DNA of 64,000 nucleotides from Pascua guehoae. Lineage: Eukaryota > Basidiomycota > Tremellomycetes > Trichosporonales > Trichosporonaceae. A model generated the notes under the pieces. It worked only from the letters and a program-made list of their open reading frames with translations, did no database searches and had not been told where the DNA came from. Within the stretch, counting starts at the first letter, position 1. Each line of letters starts with the position of its first letter. Positions 47,791-61,475 of this stretch are shown piece after piece. Location of the stretch: assembly GCA_001600415.1 (NCBI GenBank), contig BCJX01000010.1, forward strand, positions 344,868-408,867, given 5' to 3'. The position numbers and the translations under genes were made by a program.

Positions 47791-48930
47791 CTGTTGCTGC
47801 CTGGGTGGCAGGTACATCCCGCAGAAAGCCAGATGGGACAAACGGCGGCAGGTACAGCACAAGTTTATCCTCTCCCATCGCATTTTGCGCATTCGCCGCT
47901 CGTATTCTTGTTCATCCCTCTTGCACACACTCGCCCATCCCCAAACTTCCTACCTCGCTGCACGGTCGAGCTCTGTATTCTGCCTGCCTGCGTCCATCGA
48001 CCACCACCCGACACCCGACACCCGTCGCCAGTCGCCTCGCTCCACCGCAGCTCGTCTCGGCGTCCGTCCCGCGTCGCTGGCATCGCGACGCGTAAAGTTT
48101 GAGCGCCAGGCGTCTGCGCGTATATGCGCACCATGGACTCGAACGGTGAGTCCGAGTCCGAGGCTTGGTCTCGTTGCCAGCATCAAAGTGTCATGGGTTG
48201 TGGACGAGACAAGACATGTTGCCACTTTGATCATGTCGATCGCTCGCGTGCGTGCTGGGATCCATGCAATGTGCATGTAGCCGTGCGTCAGGCATGAGTC
48301 ATCGAGTGTGTTTTCTTCTGGTTGATCCAGAGAGCATCTCATCATCATGCTTGAATCCCGAACAACCGGGGGTTGGGGGTCAAGTCGCGAGTCGCGTGCT
48401 GCATGCACAGTTGTCTGCGCGCGCGGACCTACCACTCTGGGCAGGCAATCTAGGCCCAAGCACGCGCCTAGCCACAAGTCTCCCTGCAGCCCCCTGGGTG
48501 GTTTGCAGCCACTACACTAGGCGCGAGACGAGGCGTCTTGGTTTGGCGCGTCGTCTTTGTGTCACAGATGTCAATGCATGTCGGCGAGAGAGAGAGAGAG
48601 GCGTCAGAGGCGTCACAGGGGGCCATTATCCACTGCTCTCGCGGCCAATTCGGCCCCTCCAGAGTGGTGGTGGACCTGCGTACTACCACTGCTATGCTGT
48701 CCTGTTACCCTATTTCGCACACGGTCTAGTCTTGGAACCAACGCACTGACCACCGCGCGCCATTATCCTTTCTTTGCCCGACCCGTCTCATCCTATCCCA
48801 TCCCATTCCATCCCATCCCACAACGTTGCTCGTCCATTGTCGGCCCCCCCTCCGCCATCCACCCTCCCTCTCTCTACCCCTTTTTGCCCACTGTCCTTGC
48901 TCTTGTGATCTCCTGGATCGCCTGGATGGA

Positions 48931-49167
48931 ATGTCGACACGCGACTCGTCCCGTGGCTCATCGCGTTCCCCTCGCCCTGGCCCCTCGCTCCTACCCTCCC
49001 CTACCTTTGCCTCCTTTCCATCCACATCCACATCATCCTCGACACCGCCCTCGTCCCCAGGCCGGCAACGCAGCTCTCTTCCTGGATCGTCGACATTCCG
49101 GCGCTTGCCGACCCTCACGCGCTCGCCCTTTCGCCGCACTGACAAGCATTGGGCACACTCGCCAGAC

Positions 49168-49226
<59 letters not shown>

Positions 49227-52200
49227 GGAATCAGCAGCCGCACGCGTCTCCACTTTTCCCTCTCTCGCGCGCGTCGTCGTCGACGACACGTCGCTCTCGT
49301 CTGCGCTGTTTGGCTCGCCCATCACAGAGGACGCGTCTTCGCCGCCAACAGCCAGCACGACCACATCGACCTTGACCACCAGCACCAACAGTCCGAGCAC
49401 TGCCGGTGGTCTGCGCACCAATACCAATACCAGCCTGACGAGCCCTGGCGCACCCGTTGGGAGTAGTAGTGTCACCAGTCCCGCCAGTGCGGCGTCGGAC
49501 GTTTCATCTCCACAACAGCCCATCCCTGTCGCACCCACCCCTACTCCCTCAGGAGCATCAGCAGCAGCAGCACAAGCTCCAGCACAAGCACAAGCAGCAG
49601 CAGCAGCAGCCAGTGGCCTGTACCCATCCCTTTCGCCCGGCTCGCCCTTTGCATACAAGCAGTCGACGCGCGGACTCCCTATGCCTTCTCATCCTCCTCC
49701 CCACCTGTCCCATTCGACTCATTCATCCCATCCATCTCCACTCGCAGCGGTTGGGTCTTCTCCTTCCAACACATCTGGATTTGACCTGGAACCGATTACG
49801 TACCCGGCCCATTTGGCTCAAACGCGTGCCCCCCCTGCTGGCCCGCCTCCGCCTCCCACGGACAACGCGCGCATTGCATCCTCGGGCACCCCGCCCCCAC
49901 CACCTCCCGCCTCCAACGTGGGAATACCTCCTCCAGCAGCTGGATCCGAACGATCAGTGTCGGGTGGTACATCGCTCAGTGCATCCCCAGTCGGCGGCAG
50001 CGGTGGAGGAGGTGGTGGTAGTGGTGCGACGACTACGACTACTCCGACTGGCTCGTCGTCTGGAGGGGCCGCTGCCACATCACCGGGTACGGCATCGTCG
50101 ACACCGGCAGCGCCCATTGTGCCCGCCCGATCGGCTCATCGGTACCACCGCGACTTTACAACGCTAGGGACTAGCCCCGCCGCGCTCGTCTCTGCAATGA
50201 ACCTCGCAACGCATTCCCTCCCATCCAACACTACATCCGCAACATCCACCACCACAAACACACCCATTGCTGTCAATAGCACGCCAAACTCTGCCCCGTC
50301 GACTGCTATGCAGTCCAACCCATCCTTTGGCCACCTCGGCCACGCGGGGGCTCACGTAAACGGCACCCTGGGCACACCATCCATCTCCCACTCTCAACAA
50401 CAACCATCATCCTCGCAATCCCTCCCACCAGTGACACCCAGTGCATCAACCGCTGCTGCCGCTGCCGCCAACCACTCTCCCCGCGACCCACCAGGCTCCG
50501 TCCCTGCCTTGCCCCAATCCTCGGCTCCGGGCACACGTCGGCCATCTGGATCTGGCAGCCGCAAACCGTCCGTCTCAACACAACGACGCGACAAGGATGA
50601 TCCAGACAGCACCGAAGAGTCCAAACAACGCCGCCAGAACCCAGATGGCACATCGACACGCGTGCGCCGCCCACCAAAGGCTCGAGAGCGCGATGCAGGC
50701 GGCCCCAGCGCAGAGAACGGCGACGACCAACTCATGGCACCCCTCCTCCCCAACTCAAAGGTCGGCCGCGCACCAGCAAGTGCCATGTACTTTTCCCCTG
50801 TCGCCGCTCACGGCCGTCCGCCGTCACAGGCGTTGCGCGCACACACTGGCACGCTCGTCGGGGATCGTGTCTGGTTCCTTGGCGGTGTGGATGCACGCGC
50901 GTGCTGGCGTAAAGTCGCCTCGTTTGACACCGAGTCACTCCAATGGTCTGCGGTCGAGACGCACGGCGAGGCACTCCCTCCCCTACGCGCACATACGACC
51001 ACCCTCGTCGGCGACCAGCTCTACATCTTTGGCGGCGGCGACGGCCCGACGTACTCGAACGACGTGTGGGTCTTTGACACGACCACGCACCGATTCTCCC
51101 GTCCCGTCATTGTGACCCCGCGTGGCAGCCTGCCGCCGCCCCGTCGCGCGCACACGACTGTCCTCTACCGCAACTTCCTCGTCGTGTTTGGCGGAGGCAA
51201 CGGGCAGGCTGCGCTCAACGATGTCTGGGCGCTCGACGTCTCAGATCCAAACCGCCTCACTTGGCACGAATGGAGGACGCGCGGTGACGTCCCGCAGAAA
51301 AAGGGATACCACACTGCCAACCTCATCGGCGACAAGATGGTCGTGTTTGGCGGAAGCGATGGCCATGCCAGCTTTGCTGATGTCCATGTGTTGAATCTGC
51401 GTGAGTACGGACGGACGGGCCTGGAACGCTGGGTCGTGCTGTGGATCTGTGTGGGTGGGGAGCCGAGCATTGCTGGTGGCCGTTCTGCCCCTCGACGGGA
51501 CTCGCGGCCTGCACTAGAGGCGCGTCCGAACACAACGGCCAAATGCGAAGCTAGCATCAGGTTTACCCTTTACCACTGAGCGCGTTCCTAGCCTTGGCGC
51601 GACGGCACTTCCTCCCCAATGGCATACGCTGATGCTCAGAAACCCTAACCTGGACGCTTATCGACACCGAGATCAAGCACAACCGCCTGTCGCACACGTC
51701 AACGCAGGTCGGCTCGTATCTCTTTGTGATCGGTGGTCACAACGGGCAGACGTACGCGCAGGACGTCCTGTTGTTCAACCTCGTCACACTCGCATGGGAA
51801 TCCAAACTCCCGAAAGGTGTTGCTCCCCCAGGGCGCGGCTACCACGTCGCTGTGCTCCACGATGCGCGCATTTTCATCTCGGGCGGCTACAATGGTGTCT
51901 CTGTGTTTGACGACCTCTGGGCTTTGGATCTCGGTGCCAGCGCATACCTGCCTCAGGTGGTGAGTACACGATGCAGGCAGTGATGGAGGGGGGGGGGGGG
52001 GGGATGGGCTCGGGAAAGCGTCTGCGACCCGACCAGGACACATTGGAGGAAAGGGCCATGGTTGTGTGGACAGCACATGGTCGATATCGGCGCTCAGTCC
52101 CATGTGCCAGCACGAAGGCGCGACGTCGACGTGTGCCTCCCTCGCGCCCAGCACACTGGCAGCACTTTGCTAACGCCCAGACCACGTTCGAAGTCGACGA

Positions 52201-52264
52201 GACGGCCGATCACCTGCACGCGCCGCCAGTACCGGCCAAGAATGGCTCGGCGAACCGGATCTGA
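48931..52264 (+). CDS. Kelch-repeat beta-propeller protein
   Basis: Exons 48931-51400, 51640-51959, 52181-52264; 957 aa. Residues 1-620 are disordered: Ser/Thr/Pro-rich, with a Gln tract at about 80-99 and Gly, Ala and Pro homopolymers. The propeller (about 630-925) has six blades, each with a hydrophobic strand ending Gly-Gly: DRVWFLGG, DQLYIFGG, NFLVVFGG, DKMVVFGG, SYLFVIGG, ARIFISGG. Blades carry the downstream Trp (NDVWVFD, NDVWALD, FDDLWALD). The architecture recalls fungal cell-polarity Kelch proteins (Tea1/Kel1, Ral2), but no long coiled coil follows, so the role is open. The exon 1-2 join (C|AA, giving VLNLQTLTWTLID) is fixed by the fifth blade. Intron 2 contains a run of 16 G. Confidence 0.85.
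49168..49227. repeat. CAG/CAA trinucleotide tract encoding poly-Gln
   Basis: Mixed CAG and CAA codons, with one CAT, in the Kelch gene give an almost pure Gln tract of about 20 residues. Confidence 0.95.
51988..52003. repeat. Homopolymer of 16 G in an intron
   Basis: G16 in intron 2 of the Kelch gene, 28 nt after the donor. Confidence 0.9.
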
Positions 52265-53090
52265 TCTAGCTGCATCTGATAGACGGGTTTCTTTGCGGCT
52301 CTCTTTCTGTGATACCTGGGACCCGGCTCGCTCTAGACCTCTGGACTCTTGAGCAGTGATGATGTGCTGTGCACATCGCGCTTCTCAAGGGCTCGAGCAC
52401 TCGAGGCGAGTCGAGATGCTTCTGGTGGAAGCAATTACAACGGAAACGATCGTTTGTTGGTGTACAGACCTACCCTCTATTATTACCCTCGTATCGACTA
52501 CCCTTTATTTTACCCGTCGCGCCTAGTAGTACCCCCTCTATGCATACGTGCTTTCCACTTGGTTGTGCGGCACAGGCTGTGGTGTGGAACTCAATAGGTG
52601 AATGGGTGAATGGAGGTGTACGTCGTATGTCGTACGTCGTGGTGGTACAAGTATGTAATAGTGCGTCCTGTCATGGGCATTGGACCCAGATTCTAGACAG
52701 GCGTCGCAGTCACGACGGATGACACACACCAACGCTCGTCCTATGTATCCACGACTCGCCATAATGAGCTCGAATACTATTTATTCACCCGTCATGCATT
52801 CAGCATTTCCTCACTGGTTGGTGCTTGGACACTGTCGCTCGGTCTGCGGTTGCTCGGCTGTTGGCTCTCCCCGTTCGGTAAATTTCGGTACCGACGTATA
52901 GTTTGCCTTTGGAGAGACGCCACGCCACTGCAGCAGTGTGCCACCGACCTCATCTGCGTCATGCGTCATCATGGACAAAGTACTGTAGTGTGCATGCACC
53001 AAAGCACCCAAGCAATTCCCAATACACTCACTCTAGGTTGGTAGAACAGTCTCTCTCTAGCTCGCCAAACTCGTTGATCTCGTTCACTCC

Positions 53091-53381
53091 ACTCTCTCTC
53101 TCTCTCTCGTCCTTTTCTGTTCCTTGTCCCTCGTTGTCTTCACTCCCCGTCACAGCCTTGCCTTTTCTTACGAGCTGTCCCGGCAGTGTCGATTTCGCAC
53201 CCCCCACCCCCCCGTTTGAACCAACTGCCCATTTACCCCGGCTGTCGCCTCGGCCAACTCCACCTCCACCCCGAAACCTCCACTTGAGCCCCGGCCCTGC
53301 GAGCGCCGCATCTGCGGCCACCTCCTCTTGTACGACAGAGAGAGAGAGACACAGAGAGACACAACTGTGTGTGTGTGTGTG
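53091..53381. repeat. CT and GT microsatellites
   Basis: CT dinucleotide run at about 53091-53108 and GT run at 53366-53381, in the leader region of the RING gene. Confidence 0.85.
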
Positions 53382-54023
53382 CCTTGTGACTGGTGGCGCT
53401 CGTCTTGCACATCTACAGTACCTGCGTACCTGCATCAGGCGACCCTACTGAGTGTCTGTCGGGGTTTGTCTCTCTCACTGTCGCTGTTGGACATTATTCT
53501 CACTACGCCTACACTACTCGTAACCGCATCCGTCCTCGGTCGGTTGTCCCTTTCATCCCCTCCACCCCTTCGACTGCTCGCTCGCTCGCTCGCTCGCTCC
53601 CGCGCCACCCGGTTTAGGCACTTTGTGCTCGGTGCTCGCGGTCGCTTTCCGCATTCATTCATTCAACACTTCACTTCGCTTGCTTGCTTGCATCGCTTTT
53701 GCGTGCGCTCGCACCGCCCTCGGCCCCCCTCTCTCTTGTCCGAGTCGCTGCCTCTACGTCACGCAATAGAGCAACAGCCAGCAGCCACCCAACGTCACGA
53801 CGGGGTAATACAACCACCACTCACCGCACCAGGCAGCTCGCAAACCTTGACATTACCTGTTCTGCCACCCACCACCCCACCTCGCCATTGTGCAACGTTG
53901 GTCCGCACTCGGAAACACACCAGACGCATTCATTCATCAACGCATTGGGATAGCTCCCTGACTGGGACTGGTAGCCATCATCACCGCAACCAGTCGCCAC
54001 AGCGAGCATTACCGAGGCCGACG

Positions 54024-54030
54024 TATAAAG
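54024..54030 (+). promoter_or_regulatory. TATA-like box upstream of the RING gene
   Basis: TATAAAG, 234 bp before the RING ATG. Confidence 0.3.
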
Positions 54031-54263
54031 GGTGGCCACTCGGCACTCGCTACTCGGTATCCCACACCCATCCTCGTCACCGTTCATTTCCCCCCACTCC
54101 ACTCCACTCCCCACTCCCCACTCCCACACCCACCGTCACTCGGACCGACTCTCATAACTCTCACTCCCACAGGCGCCAGACCACCGAGGACGGTGACCCA
54201 CGCCACCCACTGCATACCACCCTCGTGCGGTAGCAGCCCCACTGGGTGCCCCCGGCCGGCACC

Positions 54264-57200
54264 ATGTCGACGTTTTTTCATTCGACATTGGATATGGATA
54301 TCGCCCCCTTCGACTCGCTGTATGACGACGCGACCAATGCCGACGCTCCTCGCCAGGCAGACAACGTCGGCGGAGACTACGACATGATGTCGGCGGCTAC
54401 CTCGACCTATTCTTCCCCTGCGTCTGGATTGGCGCGGTCGACGTCGGGTCACGCTTCCGAATCACCGTCCACGTCCATATCGTCTACCGAGGATGTTTCG
54501 TTCCACACTGCTCCCACTTCACCAGGTCGGCGCAGTCCGCTCTCTCCTCTGGCTTCGCCCCCCATTCGCGCTGCGGCCACACTGAACCCGCCCGACCGCC
54601 ACATTTACGCAACGCAGGCTTCATTTGAGGCCAGTGGCAGCGAGCGTCACCAGAGCGCGCACAGCCGTGACATCACTGCGCCAAACCACCAACTTTCCAT
54701 TCCACTTTACATGCTTCCTCGCACCGGTTTGGTCACCACCACCCACGGTGCAACTGGTCACACATTTTCTGGCGGGACCGGTACGAACAGCAGCCTCCCT
54801 GCACCCCAAACCCCTCGCCATTCCTCGACAGCTCGCAAACGGCCCCCCGACGGTCCAAGTACCGCAGAAGTCGGTCCAGCGTCTGGGCCCAAGCGTCGCG
54901 CCTCACCACCAGCGGCAGTGTCACCAAGCCATTCCCCGAGCGGCAGCCGCACGTATGCTAGTGGTTCTGGCCAGGTTGCCCACTCTGCACGCCCGCAGGT
55001 GCCCTCTTCGGCTCGTCCCCGAGAGCAGCGTGTGGGTCAACACGGTCGCGACCACCAACACGACTCCCGTCGCCCTCGCCCCTTGGAATTCACCACGCAG
55101 ACGATGGAGGACCCTTCAGACGTCTCGCCCCCGACGCCTCCCTTTGTGTGGGGCATGGCTCAGCTCGGGCACCCGTCGGCGCAGTCGATCACTTCTTCCG
55201 CCTCGGTGCGCGAGTCTACCCGCCCCGAGGACCGCCAAACGCCCAACCACGCACCGCCCTTTCGTTCCAGTCTTTTGACCATGCATCCGCTCAGGCCCTT
55301 TGCGCTAGAGTTTAGTGGGTCGGGCAGCTCCGACACATCCAACGAACGGAGCTCAGCCATGCCAAGTGCGTATAGCTCTCCATTCACGTCTACGGCCACG
55401 AGCACAGCAACACCCATGGACGTGGACGAGCCTCCGAGCGTGTACGCTCCAGCTGCCTACGGACGAGCCGGACCCAACACGTCTGCTCTGCATCATTCGA
55501 CGACCAGCTCGTCCTCGAGCACAGCCTCGTACCCGACAATGGAATCATTTCCCACCAGCGCGTTGCGTGCACTTCCGTCGTTTGGCCTTGGTGACCGATC
55601 CCCTCTTGTGCCCAACCGGAGTGTCACCAACCACAGCAACTCGCTTGATGACCATCTCACCAACGTGGCCACCCGCATTTGGGACAGACTCGTGTCTGAG
55701 GATTGGTCTGCCCCCTCTGAGTTTAACAGGAGTGGGAATGACTCTGTCGAAAGTGACCTCGGACCCGTTCCGCATTTTCGTCGCACCTTTGCGTCGAACC
55801 CTACACGTTTGTGGGAACCGAGCGAGTTCCCGTTCCCCGCACAGTCCGCCAGCCGCCCGTCTCTGGATGTAGAAGACGACAGCAGCAACGACGCTGTCCG
55901 CTCGCGTATACGTGCCCGTACCAACGCCAATGCGTTGCGTGGCCGGACGGCCACTCGTACCCGTTCCCGCTCACCCGAGCGTGTCGCCTCCAACCCTCCC
56001 AGCGCCGCGGGATCTGCACCTTCAACCGCCCCGCCCTCTCCACCGCGTGCAGTCGGTCAAGCGAATGGAATGGGCCACGACGAGTTTGAGAGGGACATTA
56101 CCCGTCGCCTGCTGCGCCAAGGACGGATGCTCCAGGATGAGGACGCACGGTTGTCGCAGCACGCTGCCCGTCTCGGCCAGGAGTGGAGGGCCTTGGCCAA
56201 CCACGGACCGGGTTCGGCAACGGGGTCGTCAAGCTTCCAGTCCATGGGCCAGGGGTCTACTGCCCCCGATGACCACCAGTTCGCCACCGACAATGCTCGC
56301 GTTGGAGCATTGCGCAGCAATCGTCATTCCGACTCGGAGTCCCTGGAGCAAGCCACGAACCGTGCTTACGCCGACGGCGCTTCGCTCGAGACTGTGACTC
56401 GTACCTACCTTTCCGCCAATGGTGCAAACACTGGAAGCGCCCGTGACACCCCCGCACCACCGGATACTCTCTTCCCGTCATTCGCCAGCCGCAACGATCC
56501 CGAACGTCGAGCGGCCGCCCGCGCGCGCTTCCGTGCGGCCTTGGGAGACGGCGGCTTTGGCAGTGCTGGTTTCGGCAATGCTACGCCGGCGCCGACAACG
56601 CAGGTGGCTGACGGCGGTTCGAGCTTTACTCGCCACTCTCACTCGCCGTCACGCGTTGGTATGGATGATGGCCCTCCGCGGTTACTGTCCGAGATTCGCC
56701 GCCGTGCCCCGCTCGCCCCGGCCATCGCCTCGCCCACTCGGGCGGCGGCCCCATCTACTCGGCCAACTACCCCGAGCTCGGTATCGGCTTCCAATCGTGC
56801 CTCATCATCGAGCATGTCCTCGGGGTCAATGTTCTGGAACCTTGTGGACCCAGCCCACGTGTACGAACGCCCACAAGCTACTGAGCGCGAGACTATTCGT
56901 AACCCCTGGAACCACATTGTTCCAGTGGATACGGCAGACAACTTTGACCCGACACGCCCACTTGACCCCGGCGGCGCGCCCCGCCACCGGCTGGACTATG
57001 AGCATGTCCGGCGTCACCGTGCTGCCTCTAGCGCCAACGCAGGCCCCTCGCCCTCGCGCATGAACCCACTCACGTCCGCCACTGCGGCAGTGCGTGTGCA
57101 GCAGCTCCCTCGCACACAGACCCAGCCACCTCCGCAGCAACGACTTGCGCTGCAACATCGCCTGGAGCGGATTCGCCAGCTTCAGAACGAGTCGCAGACG

Positions 57201-58404
57201 TTAACGCGCGAGTTGGGGGCGCTGGCTCAGCTCTCAGAGTCGTCGTTGTCAGCATCTCGGGCCAACGGCGCAAACACTGGTTCTACCTCTGCAGCTTCTC
57301 GGCCCTCGAACGCGTCTCCAGCTCCCACTGCGCCGTTCACCGCCGGCCCGTCTGCGTCCGCGGCTCACTCCTCCTCGGTTGCCTCTGGACACTCGCGAGG
57401 CCAAACTCGTCCGGCCGTGAGCGTCATCGCAGACGATTATGACCGCATCTTCCCACGTTCCCAACGCCCATCTTATCGGCTGACGGCGGAGGGGGCCTCG
57501 GTGGATGCGCATCAGCATATGCAGCTCGTTCAAGAGCGGCAACGCATGGACGCTGCTCGGCTCGCCATCGAGACGCGAAACGAACGCCGCAATGAGCTTC
57601 GGCTCGCCATCGAGACGCGAAACGAACGCCGCAATGAGCTTCGGGCGCAGCGTGAGAGCCTTAGCGCGAGGCTGGACGCGCTTGAGAATGGGCGTCTATT
57701 CCTGGGTGGCGAGGAGATGAGTCTCTTGGACTTGGTGCGTTCTGTGGATACCACGGACGCATCCTCGGCGTCGCGCGTGGCTGTCGCCAGCCTTTGGGGT
57801 GACCGGCCACTGTCGCGTATTGTCGAACCACGCGCCCCAGACTTGCAATCTCTCATGAAGATTACGCCAGACATGACGGGCGCCGCGCGGGAGAATGCTA
57901 TTCGCAACATCTTCCGCTTTGTCCCGCACCTGGCCGTGACTCGTCGCCGCGAGCTCGCCAAGAAACCTGTCGCGACCCGCCGCTGCTCGTACCAGGAATT
58001 CAACGACGACGACATCGAGAAGGACGAGTGCTGCGCCGTGTGCCAGGACGACTACGCCCCAGAGGACACCATCGCTGTTACAGCCTGCAAGCACATGTAC
58101 CATGCTTCGTGTCTCGACGTGAGTACCTCGGCGTGTTTAACAGTGGAGCTGGGAGGTCTTTCGTGTCTTCCTAAGTCCTTTACGACGCCTGCCATTCCGC
58201 GTATCATGTCTCAGCGCTAACATTCAGACATGGCATGAAACTCCGGCCGCATCGACATGCCCGATGTGCCGTCGCGATCTCGCTGTACTCGCGTACCTCG
58301 CCCAATCTCTCCCCGAAGGTGCGACTGCCGCGTGCGATCTCTGGATGAATGCACGCGCCGAGCAGCACCGTCAACCCAACCTCAACGCTCTGTTTGGCCT
58401 TTAG
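54264..58404 (+). CDS. Large RING-H2 finger protein, probable E3 ubiquitin ligase
   Basis: Exons 54264-58118 and 58228-58404; 1343 aa. About 1080 N-terminal residues are low-complexity, Ser/Pro/Thr/Arg-rich and probably disordered. A charged, coiled-coil-like stretch follows with an exact 14-residue duplication (LAIETRNERRNELR twice). The RING is at the C-terminus: Cys1257-x2-Cys1260-x14-Cys1275-x-His1277-x2-His1280-x2-Cys1283-x12-Cys1296-x2-Cys1299, i.e. the H2 variant. The intron splits the RING between CLD and TWHETP; without it the last zinc ligands are lost. Such C-terminal RING-H2 domains recruit ubiquitin-conjugating enzymes; the substrate is unknown. The ATG has the context GCACCATGTC. 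Confidence 0.87.
57558..57641. repeat. Exact 42-bp tandem duplication inside the RING coding region
   Basis: The unit beginning CGGCTCGCCATCGAGACGCG occurs twice with no mismatch (57558-57599 and 57600-57641), adding 14 codons in frame. Confidence 0.95.
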
Positions 58405-61400
58405 GTGGCCGCCACCGCCGCCACCTTGTCTGCTTGCGTCAAGCAGGCATGGCCATCACACCCAGCCTCCAACGACCCCCACGAACGGCACCGCCGTACC
58501 TCTGTCTGTGTTCTCCCACATCCAAAGTGCTCCCTCCCCACTGTCCCGTTCCAAAACATGGTTATTCCCCACGACCACCCTAATCATATACAAGTTATAC
58601 ACGCCCCTCCATCCCAGTCGATACCCTCAATCGCGCGCAACCTCAAACACCACAAACCACAAACTCAAGAAACCTCGAGACCCACCACCACCGTTGCATG
58701 TGCTGGGATGTCGCTTCCGTTGTTGTCTGGACTATGCCCATTTTGATTGTAGCTACGATGTATGACGTGCCAATCAGAGCGGCGTGAGTGAGCAAATGAG
58801 TTTTGTTTTTCTCTTGGAAATGAAGTCGCCTTGTTCAGAAATACACTGGTTGTGCTGACACCCACTTTGTCGAAGCCACACACATTGCTCGTGTGACGTC
58901 CTATGTCCCACGTCACAGTTGCAGCCCCTCCCAGAGCCCAAGCCACAGCAAGCAGCTGTTATCTACTGGGCTCGGCACCCAAGTGCCCAGTTTGGGTAAT
59001 CTTGTGCTCCAGCCCTCTGCACATCAGAGATTGTTGACACCAGCACCCGTCAAACCCCATCTGAATGCCCATGCCCCCGTAGAGCACGCGTACTCTACAT
59101 GTGCACCCAGCACTAAGCCAGGTCAACAAGGCAGCCCGACTCCCGGCCACGTTGGTGGCAAGGACAACGGGGGACAACTCATCTACATGTCCTAACAGCG
59201 ACGCAAGCGGGCACACGGCTGCAATGTCGGCGACTCTTGCTGCCGCCCGTGTGGGTGGAATGAGACGGCATCCGCACACACCAAGGCCGTCCACACGAGC
59301 AACTGTGCAAGGCGTGGCAGAGTCGTAGCAGCTGGTATCTGTAAACGAGTGTCGTCCCGTCTATTCCGGCAAGTAGGCAGAAGTACAACTGGTGCGTCTG
59401 GAGTCGGGAACTTGCCGCTCCGAGCACGGCAACAGGCGAGGCTGCTCTAGCCACAGTGTCAATCCTATGGCAGCAAAGCTGGCAAACCAGCCCGCTTGGC
59501 GAATGGTATTTCTCATCGTCGATTTGCTTGAGAGGCAGTGTGCTCCAGCTCGAACGTAGCAACTGGCACTTGAGCGTGGCAGAGCGAACAGCTGCGGCGT
59601 GGCCGCTCATGCTGGGACGCGGGGGGTGCGTGAGGCTGCACCGAATATCAATAGTGGCATGCAAAGTCGCAAACTGCGTGTGGCGGTGATACGGGTACGA
59701 GCGCATGTTGAGAGTGCGTGGAGCATTGGTCGTGGGGAATGTGGAGCATGCCTCTCTACATCGAGGCTTACGGCGTACGATCTCGAGACTGGTGAACCGG
59801 GAGGGGGGGGGGTATAGTACACGCTCTCAGCCGCGTTCCCAGCGACATACATGTTCATGAAGCGAATCCGCCGAGATGGCCTCTTGACGGTACAGTATTT
59901 AGGATACCTTTTGGGTATATAGCGCGGCTTGGTGTGCCATTACTGGGGGTACCTACATTTTTCAGTCTCTTGTACGACACGCTGCGTGCGTGCGACCGAT
60001 CTCAATGTGGCAGTCTCCATACTCCGGTCGCACCTTTTTGGTGTCCCGTGTCCCATCCTGGACTTCACTCTTTAGAAGCAGTGCGTGCCGCGAATGGCAG
60101 TCTCACCTCACCGGAAAGGATTGAGATGGCCACGGTGTGCTTCGTCGCACTCATGCAGGGGTCTCGTACAGGAAACGCAGGAGAATGTAAGGACGGCCAT
60201 CTCCCACGCCTCGAGATGGTAGTCCTTGATGAGTACAAACTACAACTGAAAGGTTGCTTTGAGGGCTGATGCACCCTACTACTCGTACCATTGACGTACA
60301 GAGTGTCCATGCTCAAACATCGGGCGCGACCGAGCCAAAGTGGCAGTCTCAATCCTGTGCGCTCGCATCTGTACAATACCCTGTTGGGTAACCATTGTAC
60401 ACGCCTGGAGCGTACTTGGGTACAGGTACACTGCATACCGACACTCGCAGTTGTGGGGTATCGTTTCACTGTGAGAAGTCTTATCCATTGCACCACGACC
60501 CCCAGACACCAGGTGCCACACGACACACACATCACACCACACCACACCGCACACCACAGTTATCAGCACAATGTAACCAAACCTTGACATGACCATGATC
60601 GATCGTGATCGACACACGTGCCCGTGCCGACCGAACCGCGACCCGCGACCCGCAACCCACCGACTGACCCACCGAGCATGTTCCTGTCCCGACAATAACC
60701 ACAATAACCAGCGGGTGGCGGAACCCGACCACTCTGCCTCCCGCCTGCTGCCAACGATGGTGATCGCGATGGACGCTGTGTGCGTCATACCGGCTGGGGA
60801 TATTACATTCCAGCGCATTCAGCTCCCCACTTTGGTTATCGCCCAACCTATCCTATCTGCAGCCCGTGTCCATGTCCATGTTGGGCACACTGGGTACCGA
60901 TCGTGCCGACCGACTGGACACATGTCAGACACACCCCGTGGTTCCTGTCCCCGCGTGCCTGTCACGCGCCGTCCGGTAACGATCAGCTGGGATGCACCAC
61001 TTGCAAACCAGCTGGGCCAACTGGACCATTGGACAAGCTGGGCATCTGGGGATCTGGGGCAAACTGGGGCCAAAGGTAGCGCGCACCTTTACAGTACAGT
61101 ATACGTCTTACGTCACTAACGGCACAGGCACGCATGTAACCTTGTCTGTGCGTCTTCCACGAACACGGTGGTGGGGTGGCCTGGGTGGACGTCGGGGTGG
61201 ACATGGGCGGGAAGCCTAGCGGAACGGGCCAGAACTGGGGAGTTGGGGGCACCAACGGCGTGCACTTTGGGGGTTACAATGGATATAGGCACAGTAAATG
61301 CTGGTGGGTCACGGTGGGTGAAATGGCCAAATGGGTCAATGGATCAATGAGTCGGGGAGCTAGGTGTCTGCTTTTGGGTATCCGCAATTGATATCTTTCG

Positions 61401-61421
61401 ACTCTGCGACCTTGTCGCGTC

Positions 61422-61475
61422 ACATGCACATGCACATGCACATGCACACATGCACACGCACACATGCACATGCAC
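61422..61475. repeat. ACATGC/ACACATGC microsatellite
   Basis: Repeated CACATG hexamers with some CACACATG octamers. Confidence 0.88.

Larger units (their letters stand above)
46995..48930. other. Intergenic and leader region upstream of the Kelch gene
   Basis: 1936 bp. It contains an imperfect 40-bp direct repeat (47138/47206), a CTGCA-type pentamer block (47739-47790) and a C/T-rich stretch before the Kelch ATG. An ATG at 48133 followed by a GTGAGT donor (48146) may mark a 5' leader exon or upstream ORF; it cannot be joined in frame to the Kelch exon. Confidence 0.45.
52265..54263. other. Intergenic and leader region upstream of the RING gene
   Basis: 1999 bp. The distal part is A/T-richer; the proximal part is strongly C/T-rich, with a CT run (about 53091-53108), a GT run (53366-53381) and TATAAAG at 54024. 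No coding evidence. Confidence 0.5.

Noticed and set aside
48133..48145. ATG GAC TCG AAC G before a GTGAGT donor as first coding exon of the Kelch gene
   Set aside because: No acceptor keeps the frame into the Kelch exon; probably leader or upstream ORF.
60440..60500. tRNA-like half on the minus strand (GTGGTGCAATGGATAAGAC, resembling an Arg tRNA D arm)
   Set aside because: No matching T arm with TTCRA and no acceptor stem pairing could be found downstream.
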